A stretch of 13,329 nucleotides of DNA from assembly GCA_903939355.1 (NCBI GenBank), contig CAJAHC010000602.1:1-13329 (forward strand), written 5' to 3'. The notes beneath the pieces are model-generated. The model saw only the letters and a list, made by a program, of their open reading frames with translations. It was not told the origin of the DNA and searched no databases. Positions 6,936 to 13,329 of this stretch are shown in pieces (position 1 is the first letter of the stretch; the number at the start of each line of letters is the position of its first letter). The position numbers and the translations under genes are program-made. The DNA comes from an uncultured Methylococcaceae bacterium (GTDB lineage: Bacteria; Pseudomonadota; Gammaproteobacteria; Methylococcales; Methylomonadaceae).

Positions 6936-7616
6936 ATGATCAACAACGTTTCACCTCAACTTATTATTGATGGCACGCTATATACCTTACTGCTTTTTTC
7001 AATCATAACCTGGACCCTTATTTTCTATAAGATATGGCAGTTTGTCACTAACAGTCGTAGCAATGAACGCTTTGAAAGTGCATTTTGGAGCTTGTCTGAC
7101 TTAAGAAAAATTAAAGACTTATCGCCTGAACTGGCAAAAGGCTCACAAGCACGACTGGCTTATGAAGGCATAACATGGCTTGATGAACATCAACAGTATG
7201 CAGGAAAAATGCTCAAACATTGCGGTAATTCAGCAGAATTACTGGAACAATCATTACGCGTACAAGTACAACAGGAGCAACAGTCCATGGAAGGCGGCTT
7301 AACACTGTTGGCCAGTATTGGCAGTACCGCACCCTTTGTAGGCTTGTTTGGTACCGTACTGGGTATTATGCATGCCATGCATGAAATTACGGCCAGTGGT
7401 TCAACGAGCTTGGATGTTGTTGCCGGCCCAATCGGTGACGCTTTGGTGGCAACTGCCATTGGTATTGCAGTCGCAGTACCTGCGGTACTGGCCTATAATT
7501 TCTTTTTACGTCGAGTAAAAATTCAACGTGCGAGCTTGGAAAATTTTATAGCCAGCTTTCTATCGGTTGCCTTACACCCGTCTGTTGCTTTGGATACTAA
7601 AAAAGGACAGGTATAA
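6936..7616 (+). CDS. exbB: ExbB proton channel subunit
   Basis: ExbB forms, with ExbD, the inner-membrane proton channel that powers TonB. The product of 226 aa has the MotA/TolQ/ExbB layout: one membrane helix near the N-terminus (about 13-35), a cytoplasmic domain, then two helices (about 120-146 and 163-190). Conserved features include GSTAPFVGLFGTVLGIM (129-145, with Thr140) and ALVATAIGIAVAVPA (169-183, with Thr173), the pore-lining threonines; Asp168 occupies the place of the acidic residue E176 in E. coli. The ATG at 6936 is preferred because AAGGA lies at 6921-6925; a longer frame from a GTG at 6867 would overlap tonB and add a polar, unlikely N-terminus. exbD follows after 3 nt. Confidence 0.95.
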   Translation: MINNVSPQLIIDGTLYTLLLFSIITWTLIFYKIWQFVTNSRSNERFESAFWSLSDLRKIKDLSPELAKGSQARLAYEGITWLDEHQQYAGKMLKHCGNSAELLEQSLRVQVQQEQQSMEGGLTLLASIGSTAPFVGLFGTVLGIMHAMHEITASGSTSLDVVAGPIGDALVATAIGIAVAVPAVLAYNFFLRRVKIQRASLENFIASFLSVALHPSVALDTKKGQV

Positions 7617-7619
7617 CCA

Positions 7620-8030
7620 ATGGCTTTTAAACCCCAATCTGAAGATGAAGGTGCAATGAGCGAAATAAACGTAACGCCGCTAGTGGACGTTATGTTAGTG
7701 CTGGTTATTATTTTATTGGTAACAGCCCCGCTATTGACCCAATCAGTCCATGTGACTTTACCAAAAACTGTCCAAACTACTGCTGATGTTAATGAACAAC
7801 CTTTGCAACTAGGTATCGACATCCAAGGCGTTATGACTATTAATAAAATTCCAATCGCTGATTTGGGTGCACTTGAAATTGCCTTAAAAGCGGAATTGGT
7901 CAAAAATCCGGAAATCGGCGTGCATCTTTACGCTGATAAAGAGGTGGTTTATTCCAAACTAGCCGAAGTAATGGCAGCAGTACAGCACGCAGGTATTTCT
8001 AAACTGGCATTTGTAACGTTAGAACAGTAA
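7620..8030 (+). CDS. exbD: ExbD proton channel subunit
   Basis: ExbD completes the ExbB-ExbD motor. The 136-aa product has a short cytoplasmic N-terminus, the signature EINVTPLVDVMLVLVIILLV (15-34) with the essential membrane aspartate Asp23, and a periplasmic domain (about 42-136) that contacts TonB and peptidoglycan. A ribosome-binding site AAAGGA at 7602-7607 lies inside the end of exbB, 12 nt before the ATG. The tonB-exbB-exbD order with tight spacing indicates one transcript, probably ended by the inverted repeat 16 nt downstream. Confidence 0.96.
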   Translation: MAFKPQSEDEGAMSEINVTPLVDVMLVLVIILLVTAPLLTQSVHVTLPKTVQTTADVNEQPLQLGIDIQGVMTINKIPIADLGALEIALKAELVKNPEIGVHLYADKEVVYSKLAEVMAAVQHAGISKLAFVTLEQ

Positions 8031-8045
8031 AATTTTAAATCTTAG

Positions 8046-8078
8046 AACAACCCGCTATAAAATACATAGTGGGTTGTT
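8046..8078. terminator. 12-bp inverted repeat after exbD
   Basis: AACAACCCGCTA (8046-8057) pairs with TAGTGGGTTGTT (8067-8078) around a 9-nt loop, with a single G-U pair on the plus strand (an A-C mismatch on the minus strand). It lies between the convergent exbD and the small metal-binding gene and best fits termination of the tonB operon. There is no clean T-run immediately after it, so it is not a classic intrinsic terminator. Confidence 0.55.
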
Positions 8079-8104
8079 AACCGTTGAGGGAGTTGAACTC
8101 TATC

Positions 8105-8269
8105 TTACAAATCAGGATCTGCGTGAGGCGCTTGTTCATTTAATAATTGATAAATTGCTTTACAGCCTTCACAACAAAAAACCTTCTCACCAACAGTCGT
8201 CTTTAATGTAAACCCGAGGATTTTTATAGGTAATCCACAAAGATCACACACTTTTTTTACATCAGACAT
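8105..8269 (-). CDS. Stand-alone Cys-rich metal-binding domain protein (P-type ATPase N-terminal type)
   Basis: The 54-aa product consists almost entirely of one small domain with CDLCG and VFCCEGCKAIYQLL motifs: cysteines 8 and 11, then 32, 33 and 36. This is the pattern of the metal-binding domain normally found at the N-terminus of FixI/CcoI-type heavy-metal P-type ATPases (PF12156), here with no ATPase attached and none next door. It probably binds a soft metal such as copper, or zinc, in the cytoplasm; that is inference from the family. No Shine-Dalgarno sequence precedes this ATG or the one at 8287. The start at 8269 is preferred because the stop of an upstream short ORF overlaps it (ATGTCTGA), which suggests re-initiation. 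Confidence 0.75.
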   Translation of the reverse strand: MSDVKKVCDLCGLPIKILGFTLKTTVGEKVFCCEGCKAIYQLLNEQAPHADPDL

Positions 8270-8330
8270 TAGATTTTTTAATACCATAAATAGTAAGTGG
8301 GCATAGAATACTAGAAAAATATAATTTCAT
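8262..8330 (-). CDS. 22-codon leader ORF, likely coupled to the metal-binding gene
   Basis: The ATG at 8330 follows a perfect AAGGAGG at 6 nt spacing. It encodes 22 residues, hydrophobic in the first two thirds (MKLYFSSILCPLTIYGI) with one Cys at position 10, and a Lys-Lys near the end. Its TGA stop overlaps the start of the metal-binding domain gene by 8 nt in another frame. It may be a leader whose translation drives the downstream gene, or a small membrane peptide. A single-base indel fusing the two frames is the main alternative; the downstream domain looks complete without it. The length is too short to prove coding by composition. Confidence 0.45.
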   Translation of the reverse strand: MKLYFSSILCPLTIYGIKKSNV

Positions 8331-8336
8331 CTATAT

Positions 8337-8343
8337 CCTCCTT
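8337..8343 (-). promoter_or_regulatory. Perfect Shine-Dalgarno sequence of the leader ORF
   Basis: AAGGAGG on the minus strand, 6 nt before the ATG at 8330, is the best ribosome-binding site in the window. Most neighbouring genes have weak sites or none. Its presence argues that the short ORF is translated. Confidence 0.6.
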
Positions 8344-8428
8344 ATTTTTCTCGTACAAAGTTAATATAGTCAATCTATTCCTTAATGCCGAGAAATCTAA
8401 AGCCTTTACCAGTTGCTGATTACCTATT

Positions 8429-9763
8429 ATGATCCCTTTTAGTGCTTTAAGCCCACCATCAACAACCACCTCCATTTCTTCATGTGAGCAAAACGTTCAA
8501 CAGCTTAATAGTCATTGCTATAAGGTAGTACTTAATAAAGCGGGATTATTGCGCGAATTGGAGCAAAAAGACGCAATTAATCTATATCCAATGATTGTTG
8601 AAGATCGCCCTCACCTCTTTGCTGAATCCATTGTATTTGTCACCGAAAATGGCATAAAAAAACAACTCGACATCATTGCAGCAATAGAACGCACCATCGC
8701 ATTACCGGCTTATCAAGAAAGTGTTCTGGCCTATGGGCCTGACTCTGCAAAATTTAAGCCTCAAGCAAGCGGCGTATTTTTTGGCTACGATTTTCATCTA
8801 AGTGATGAGGGTCCTAAATTAATAGAAATTAACTCTAATGCTGGCGGCGCTTTGATTAACAGCCTTATTTTTCGCCACCAGACAGTCTGCTACGATTCTG
8901 CAAAACCTGAATTATCAGCACCTGCAGTCCACTTAGAGCCATTATTTTTTGAGATGTTTCTTGATGAGTGGCGAGCAGAAAGAGGTCAACAACGGTTATG
9001 TGCAATTGCCATTGTTGATGACAATCCAACCTCGCAATACATGTTGCCAGAATTTATTTTATTCAAAAAACTATTTGAAGAGCATGACATTCATACTGTT
9101 ATTTGTGACCCGTCAGAACTTGTTTTTCATGATCAAGCACTTTGGCATGGTACTCAGCGTATTGATCTTGTCTACAATAGACTGACAGATTTTGGCTTAC
9201 AAGCCACTGAAAATAAACCTTTACTCGAAGCTTATCTGACAAAATCTGTAGTGCTTACTCCACATCCAAGAGCTCACGCACTTTATGCTGACAAACGAAA
9301 CTTGGCATTATTAACTGATGAAACTTTTTTACTTAACATAGGCGTTGATGAAAATACCAAAGCTTTACTTCTTAATGGTATCGCTCATACAACTTCTATC
9401 AATCCAAATGATGAGAAAATGCTGTGGAACTCTCGCAAGCACTTGTTTTTTAAGCCTGCCAAAGGCTACGGTAGCAAGGCAGCTTATCGTGGCGATAAAT
9501 TAACTCGACGTGTATTTTCTGAAATATTGCAACATGACTATGTTGCCCAAACGCTGATTCAACCGAGTGAGCATCAAGTAAAGGTAGATAATAAAATCAT
9601 GGCGTTAAAGCTTGATTTGCGCCATTATGTTTATAAAGCTCACACACAATTAATCAGTGCACGTTTATATCAAGGGCAAACCACTAATTTTCGAACACCT
9701 GGCGGCGGCTTTGCTCAAGTTATGGTAATGGCTTGCCACAATGATGAAACCACACTCGTTTGA
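8429..9763 (+). CDS. Circularly permuted ATP-grasp-like ligase, function unknown
   Basis: I do not recognise a characterised gene. The 444-aa protein has ATP-grasp-like hallmarks in permuted order. DEGPKLIEINSNAGG (126-140) supplies the metal-binding E-x-N pair (Glu133, Asn135) in the N-terminal half. VYNRLTDF (248-255) and YADKRNLALL (286-295) follow. FFKPAKGYGSKAAYRG (340-355) looks like the ATP-binding Lys/Gly loop, then come DYVAQTLI (370-377), LKLDLRHYVY (393-402, with Asp396 and Arg398) and ARLYQGQTTNFRTPGGGF (411-428). The order resembles glutathionylspermidine-synthase-like and CP-ATP-grasp proteins, so formation of an amide or peptide bond at the cost of ATP is the likely chemistry. 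There is no signal peptide, so it is cytoplasmic. An in-frame stop at 8417-8419 makes 8429 the first ATG. An M20 amidohydrolase follows after 28 nt, probably on the same transcript. Confidence 0.75.
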   Translation: MIPFSALSPPSTTTSISSCEQNVQQLNSHCYKVVLNKAGLLRELEQKDAINLYPMIVEDRPHLFAESIVFVTENGIKKQLDIIAAIERTIALPAYQESVLAYGPDSAKFKPQASGVFFGYDFHLSDEGPKLIEINSNAGGALINSLIFRHQTVCYDSAKPELSAPAVHLEPLFFEMFLDEWRAERGQQRLCAIAIVDDNPTSQYMLPEFILFKKLFEEHDIHTVICDPSELVFHDQALWHGTQRIDLVYNRLTDFGLQATENKPLLEAYLTKSVVLTPHPRAHALYADKRNLALLTDETFLLNIGVDENTKALLLNGIAHTTSINPNDEKMLWNSRKHLFFKPAKGYGSKAAYRGDKLTRRVFSEILQHDYVAQTLIQPSEHQVKVDNKIMALKLDLRHYVYKAHTQLISARLYQGQTTNFRTPGGGFAQVMVMACHNDETTLV

Positions 9764-9791
9764 TAAGTTCATTAAATAACATAGAATTAAT

Positions 9792-10976
9792 ATGACTACA
9801 GCAAAAGATCTACAACCATTATATGCCGAGATGCGCCAATGGCGGCAGCATCTGCATCAATTTCCTGAAACGGCTTTCGAAGAAACACAAACAGCAGAAT
9901 TTATCGCTGAAAAACTAACTAATTTCGGATTGGATGTTCATCAAGGGCTAGGCAAGACTGGCGTCGTTGCTACACTTTCAGCCGGAAACAGTAACAAGAA
10001 AATCGCCTTACGCGCCGACATGGACGCTCTGTTTATACAAGAACAAAATACATTTTCTTATGCCTCTCGTCACGATGGCAAAATGCATGCCTGCGGGCAC
10101 GATGGGCACTCTGCGATGTTGCTGGGTGCTGCCAGCTATTTATCTGAAAATCGCCATTTTAACGGAACTGTTTATTTTATTTTTCAACCTGCTGAAGAAG
10201 GACGCGCTGGCGCCAAGCAAATGATAGACGACGGTCTATTTGATAAGTTTCCAGCTGATTGTGTTTTTGGTATGCACAATTTTCCGGATATTCCAGTAGG
10301 TCATTTTGCTGTTAAATCAGGTGCCATGATGGCCTCATCTGATTCTTTTGAAATCACTATAACTGGAAAAGCAACTCATGCTGCAATTCCCCATTTAGGG
10401 TGTGACCCCATCCTTGTAGCAGCACAGCTAATTAATGCCCTACAAACCATTGTCAGTAGAAACATTGATCCGGCTGATTGTGCTGTTCTTAGTATCACTC
10501 AAATTCATGCAGGAAACACCTGGAATGCAATACCTGAATCAGTGGTGTTAAGGGGCACGTTCAGGTCTTTTAATAAAAACGTCAAAACACTCATTGTTCA
10601 TAGAATGACACAATTAGTTAATTCTATTTGCACAGCATTTGATGTTGGCGTCAATATTCAGTTTAATCCAGAAAATGAAGGTTATCCGGTTACCTTTAAT
10701 ACTGAAGCAGAAACAGCTATAGCCTTAAGAGCCGCGCAAGCGGTGGTCGGTGGAAGTTGTGTCAACGAGAAACCCACACCTAGCATGGGCGCAGAAGATT
10801 TTTCTTTCATGCTACAAGAAAAGCCAGGCTGTTATATCTGGATAGGTAACGGTTCGTCTGAAAACAGCTGTTTACTGCATAATCCGCATTACGACTTTAA
10901 CGATGAGATATTGCCGGTTGGCGCAGCTTATTGGGTGAAACTGGTTGACATCATGTTAAATCAAACAAGTCCTTAA
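9792..10976 (+). CDS. M20-family amidohydrolase (hippurate/N-acyl-amino-acid type)
   Basis: This is a metal-dependent amidohydrolase of peptidase family M20D, which cleaves amide bonds of N-acylated amino acids or similar conjugates. Motifs in the 394-aa product include LRADMDAL (73-80), MHACGHDGHSAMLLGAA (98-114, with metal ligands Cys101 and His103), QPAEEGRAGAKQMI (132-145, with Glu135 and Glu136), GMHNFP (160-165, His162), a lid/dimerisation domain (about 180-290) and SMGAEDFSFML (331-341) followed by His363. All expected metal-binding residues are present. There is no signal peptide, so it is cytoplasmic. The true substrate cannot be read from the sequence; annotations such as hippurate hydrolase are generic. 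The gene sits 28 nt after the ATP-grasp-like gene with no terminator between them, and is followed by a likely terminator. Confidence 0.92.
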   Translation: MTTAKDLQPLYAEMRQWRQHLHQFPETAFEETQTAEFIAEKLTNFGLDVHQGLGKTGVVATLSAGNSNKKIALRADMDALFIQEQNTFSYASRHDGKMHACGHDGHSAMLLGAASYLSENRHFNGTVYFIFQPAEEGRAGAKQMIDDGLFDKFPADCVFGMHNFPDIPVGHFAVKSGAMMASSDSFEITITGKATHAAIPHLGCDPILVAAQLINALQTIVSRNIDPADCAVLSITQIHAGNTWNAIPESVVLRGTFRSFNKNVKTLIVHRMTQLVNSICTAFDVGVNIQFNPENEGYPVTFNTEAETAIALRAAQAVVGGSCVNEKPTPSMGAEDFSFMLQEKPGCYIWIGNGSSENSCLLHNPHYDFNDEILPVGAAYWVKLVDIMLNQTSP

Positions 10977-10984
10977 GATACCTT

Positions 10985-11022
10985 TAGGTAGAATATCAGA
11001 ATCTAAATATTCCCTATTTCTT
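10985..11022 (+). terminator. Likely intrinsic terminator of the ATP-grasp/M20 unit
   Basis: TAGG plus GAATAT (10985-10996, with a 2-nt bulge) pairs with ATATTC plus CCTA (11007-11016) around a 10-nt loop and runs into TTTCTT. It starts 9 nt after the amidohydrolase stop and overlaps the 3' end of the convergent ribA gene. The stem is AT-rich, so its strength is moderate. Confidence 0.5.
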
Positions 11023-11619
11023 AGGTTCAAATAGCATATGCGACATTTTTTTAGCCTTGGTTTTTAAATAACCTACATTGTCATCATGCGCTACCGACTC
11101 AACCGGAATACGGCCTGTCACTTTAATATCCAACTTCTTTAAAGCCTCTATTTTCTCCGGATTATTAGTCATCAGTTTTATTGACTTTACTTGTAGGCTA
11201 TCAAGAATTAAAGCGGCGATATTGTACTCCCTCTCATCAGCAAGATGACCCAGATGAATATTGGCATCGACAGTATCCATACCACTGTCTTGTAGATTGT
11301 AGGCTTGCAATTTTTTCAACAAGCCTATGCCACGACCTTCTTGGCGAAGATAAATTAATACGCCACAACCCAATTTATTGATCAGATCCATAGCCATCGC
11401 TAATTGTTCGCCACAATCACAACGTCTGGAGCCTAAAACATCGCCAGTAAAACATTCGGAGTGAATGCGTACAGGTACATTCTCGTGGCTGGCAACATCG
11501 CCTTTCACCAAAGCCATGTGTTCTTTATCGTCAAGCGTATTGCTGTAGAAATGCAGAACAAACTCGCCGTATTCAGTAGGGAGTCGTGTTTGAACCAAAT
11601 CTTTTAGTTGTGCTTTCAC
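11014..11619 (-). CDS. ribA: GTP cyclohydrolase II
   Basis: RibA catalyses the first committed step of riboflavin synthesis, opening GTP to 2,5-diamino-6-ribosylamino-4(3H)-pyrimidinone 5'-phosphate with release of formate and pyrophosphate. The 201-aa product is full length for a stand-alone enzyme (about 196 aa in E. coli). RIHSECFTGDVLGSRRCDCG (51-70) carries the zinc ligands Cys56, Cys67 and Cys69; YLRQEGRGIGL (90-100) forms the GTP/catalytic region; LMTNNPEKIEAL is also conserved. It lacks the DHBP synthase (RibB) half found in fused RibBA proteins. The start is GTG at 11619, the first possible codon after an in-frame stop and in the right place for the family; no clear Shine-Dalgarno sequence is seen. 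No other riboflavin genes are nearby and no FMN riboswitch is recognisable upstream. Confidence 0.97.
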   Translation of the reverse strand: MKAQLKDLVQTRLPTEYGEFVLHFYSNTLDDKEHMALVKGDVASHENVPVRIHSECFTGDVLGSRRCDCGEQLAMAMDLINKLGCGVLIYLRQEGRGIGLLKKLQAYNLQDSGMDTVDANIHLGHLADEREYNIAALILDSLQVKSIKLMTNNPEKIEALKKLDIKVTGRIPVESVAHDDNVGYLKTKAKKMSHMLFEPKK

Positions 11620-11753
11620 GTCTATAAAAAATCCAAAAAAACTTCATTTCTTGCTCTCAATATCCGCTTGAGAATACATTTCTCTTCCAGTAAATTACTC
11701 CAGAAGTTGTCTATTTTACACCACAAAAAAGAATAGTGTTGATGTTGCCTAAG

Positions 11754-11781
11754 TTCACACTGTAATATCCAACCCTATAAC
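11754..11781 (+). promoter_or_regulatory. Possible promoter of the methyltransferase gene
   Basis: TTCACA (11754-11759) and TATAAC (11776-11781) are spaced by 16 nt, ending 18 nt before the ATG at 11800. The predicted leader would be only about 12 nt, consistent with the lack of a Shine-Dalgarno sequence. The rest of the 180-bp divergent gap (11620-11799) holds only a short inverted repeat (TCTCAA 11655-11660 / TTGAGA 11668-11673) and nothing else I can name. Confidence 0.35.
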
Positions 11782-11799
11782 TTATCCATCAATATCTTT

Positions 11800-12417
11800 A
11801 TGAAATCTGATAGCGCCGTAATCAAAAAACGATATGATCGTATTGCTTTCTTTTTTGATGGCTTGGAAGCCATCATGGAAGGTTTGTTTTTTAAACCTTG
11901 GCGAAAAAGACTATGGGACAAAGTTAATGGTTACCATATTCTTGAAGTTGGTGTTGGCACCGGCAAAAATTTTGATTATTATCCCAGCAATGCACGCATA
12001 ACAGCGATTGATTTCAGTCAGGAAATGCTGAAACAGTCTACACATAAAAAGTCTAGAAAAAATGTTTCAGTGGAGCTTAACTTAATGGATATAGAGTCTT
12101 TAGCGTTCGCCAATAACAGTTTTGATACGGTTATCGGTTCATTTGTTTTTTGCTCAGTACCACTACCCTCAAAAGGACTAAAAGAACTATACCGCGTTTG
12201 TAAGCCGGGAGGGCAAGTTTTATTGCTTGAGCATGTATTAAGTTCAAAACCGATCATTGCAAAACTGATGCATTTCATCAATCCTGTTATTGTTTATTTG
12301 GTTGGCGCCAACATTAACAGAAATACCGTAAAATATATTAAAGCCTGTAGCTTTGTCTCAGTAAGAGTCGACGAACATAGTGGCGATATTATTAAATTAA
12401 TAGAAGCTAGAAAATAA
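11800..12417 (+). CDS. Class I SAM-dependent methyltransferase (PmtA/UbiE-like)
   Basis: The 205-aa protein is a small Rossmann-fold methyltransferase. Motif I ILEVGVGTGKN is at 47-57; Asp71 in AIDFS probably binds the ribose of S-adenosylmethionine; MDIESLAF (96-103) is the adenine-contact region; VIGSFVFCSVP (111-121), KPGG (135-138) and LLLEHV (141-146) follow. The N-terminus (YDRIAFFFD...FFKPWRKRLW, 12-39) and the late NINRNT motif (171-176) recall bacterial phosphatidylethanolamine N-methyltransferases of the Rhodobacter PmtA type and related UbiE-like enzymes. No signal peptide or membrane helix is evident, although residues about 152-170 are hydrophobic and could contact membrane. Its substrate is uncertain: phospholipid, quinone or another small molecule. 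It is divergent from ribA and its stop lies 4 nt from that of the convergent coaBC. Confidence 0.8.
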   Translation: MKSDSAVIKKRYDRIAFFFDGLEAIMEGLFFKPWRKRLWDKVNGYHILEVGVGTGKNFDYYPSNARITAIDFSQEMLKQSTHKKSRKNVSVELNLMDIESLAFANNSFDTVIGSFVFCSVPLPSKGLKELYRVCKPGGQVLLLEHVLSSKPIIAKLMHFINPVIVYLVGANINRNTVKYIKACSFVSVRVDEHSGDIIKLIEARK

Positions 12418-12421
12418 AGCC

Positions 12422-13329
12422 TTACGCGTTAAGTCTTTCAGCTATTAGATTGATTAACTGTTCTGCCAGTTGAGACTTAGTAGTCATCTCAAAATTTTTA
12501 TCACCACTCTCCCAAAAAACGTGTAGCGCATTTTGTTCGCTGTCAAAACCACCCTGCTCCTGCCCTACCCAGTTTGCTGCAATCATATCGATATTTTTCC
12601 GCGCCAACTTATCTTTTGCATAAACCTCAAGATTATGGGTTTCAGCAGCAAAACCAACCGTAAATGGATGCGTATCCAACTTTGCTACGTCAGCTAGGAT
12701 ATCTCTGTTTTTTCTCAAGATAAGAGAGGACTGCTCATCCTGCTTTTTGATTTTTTCCGCCTGCATTATGACAGGGCTGTAATCGGCAACTGCCGCTGCA
12801 CCGATGTAAACGGCATTTTCTCCGGCCCTGGAGATAACCGCCTCATACATTTGCTTGGCTGTTTCCACTTTAATTAATTGGACGTTCTTTGGCGCTAGCA
12901 ATGAAACAGGTCCACTAACGAGTGTTACTTTTGCGCCAGCATTTAAAGCCGCCTGCGCTAATGCATAACCCATTTTTCCGGAGCTACGATTGGTGAGATA
13001 ACGAACAGGATCTAAAGGTTCACGGGTTGGACCGGCACTGATTAATACGTTAAGACCCTGCAAACACTGAGATGGAGATAATGACTGATTATCCAATGCA
13101 TCCATTAAATGCTTACAAATATCGGCTGGTTCAGAAAGTCGACCAAAACCCGACTCTCCACAAGCTTGATCGCCTTGTTCAGGGCCTATTACCACTACCC
13201 CATGACGCTGAAGTTTTTCTATGTTTTCTTGTGTAACTACTTTATGCCACATCGCTTGATTCATTGCTGGTGCCACATAAACAGTGCAAGTTGCTGCAAG
13301 ATAAAGCGTTGACAGCAAATCATCAGCTA
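12422..13329 (-). CDS. coaBC: Bifunctional CoaBC, 5' end cut by the window
   Basis: CoaBC (Dfp) makes 4'-phosphopantothenoylcysteine (CoaB, CTP-dependent) and decarboxylates it (CoaC, FMN-dependent) in coenzyme A synthesis. About 302 residues of a roughly 400-aa protein are visible. The frame runs off the window end through A-D-D-L-L-S-T-L, the normal CoaC interior, so a TTG at 13318 is not the start. Numbered from that codon, the CoaC part has the substrate clamp PAMNQAMW (17-24, catalytic Asn20) and ACGESGFGR (52-60, catalytic Cys53). The CoaB domain begins near 88 with ISAGPTREPLDPVRYLTNRSSGKMG, and shows AAAVADY and the Lys-rich EKIKK loop. The catalytic His of CoaC should lie outside the window. 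The 3' end is complete at 12422. Confidence 0.97.
   Translation of the reverse strand, partial: ADDLLSTLYLAATCTVYVAPAMNQAMWHKVVTQENIEKLQRHGVVVIGPEQGDQACGESGFGRLSEPADICKHLMDALDNQSLSPSQCLQGLNVLISAGPTREPLDPVRYLTNRSSGKMGYALAQAALNAGAKVTLVSGPVSLLAPKNVQLIKVETAKQMYEAVISRAGENAVYIGAAAVADYSPVIMQAEKIKKQDEQSSLILRKNRDILADVAKLDTHPFTVGFAAETHNLEVYAKDKLARKNIDMIAANWVGQEQGGFDSEQNALHVFWESGDKNFEMTTKSQLAEQLINLIAERLNA

Noticed and set aside
8090..8100. Short palindrome GAGTTGAACTC after exbD
   Set aside because: Five-base arms around a single base are too short for a stable hairpin and are common by chance; the longer inverted repeat at 8046-8078 is the better terminator candidate.
8270..8287. Upstream ATG (8287) for the metal-binding domain gene
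   Set aside because: It lies inside the leader ORF without a Shine-Dalgarno sequence; the ATG at 8269 has the stop-start overlap expected for coupling. It cannot be fully excluded.
11620..11799. Possible FMN riboswitch upstream of ribA
   Set aside because: None of the conserved G-rich and GAAA-containing segments of the FMN element can be recognised in either orientation, and the leader is AT-rich.

Overview
This is a 13.3-kb chromosomal window from what looks like an AT-rich gammaproteobacterium. Both ends cut through a gene. The type II secretion genes run in the Xanthomonas (Xps) order N-D, followed by gspA and gspB. Together with a self-contained tonB-exbB-exbD unit, a stand-alone ribA and a fused coaBC, this fits a free-living gammaproteobacterium. 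A methanotroph of the Methylococcales would fit, but that is inference and the sequence alone does not settle the taxon. No phage, insertion sequence, tRNA, rRNA or CRISPR array was seen.

Layout. Bases 1-5186 (+) are the end of a type II secretion operon: a GspC/XpsN-type protein cut at its 5' end, the lipoprotein secretin GspD, the peptidoglycan-binding ATPase GspA and its partner GspB. GspA/GspB normally help the secretin multimer through the cell wall, so the four genes form one secretin-assembly block. Convergent to it (5220-5921, -) lies a secreted retropepsin-like aspartic protease. A 218-bp divergent gap follows; it holds an 86-bp element that can fold as a three-way junction, and a TATAAT box. 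Then come tonB, exbB and exbD (6140-8030, +), the energy-transducing complex for outer-membrane receptors, closed by an inverted repeat.

From 8105 to 8330 (-) there is a 54-aa stand-alone Cys-rich metal-binding domain. Just upstream, and overlapping it by 8 nt, is a 22-codon ORF with the strongest ribosome-binding site in the window; this arrangement suggests translational coupling. From 8429 to 10976 (+) a circularly permuted ATP-grasp-like protein and an M20 amidohydrolase form a two-gene unit, an amide-bond-maker next to an amide-bond-breaker, with unknown substrate. The last part is housekeeping: ribA (-), a small SAM methyltransferase (+) and the C-terminal three-quarters of coaBC (-), which runs off the window end.

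The points most worth a second look are the coupled leader ORF at 8262-8330, the folded element at 5997-6082, and the ATP-grasp/M20 pair. The rest is conventional, although several genes start at TTG or GTG with no clear Shine-Dalgarno sequence.
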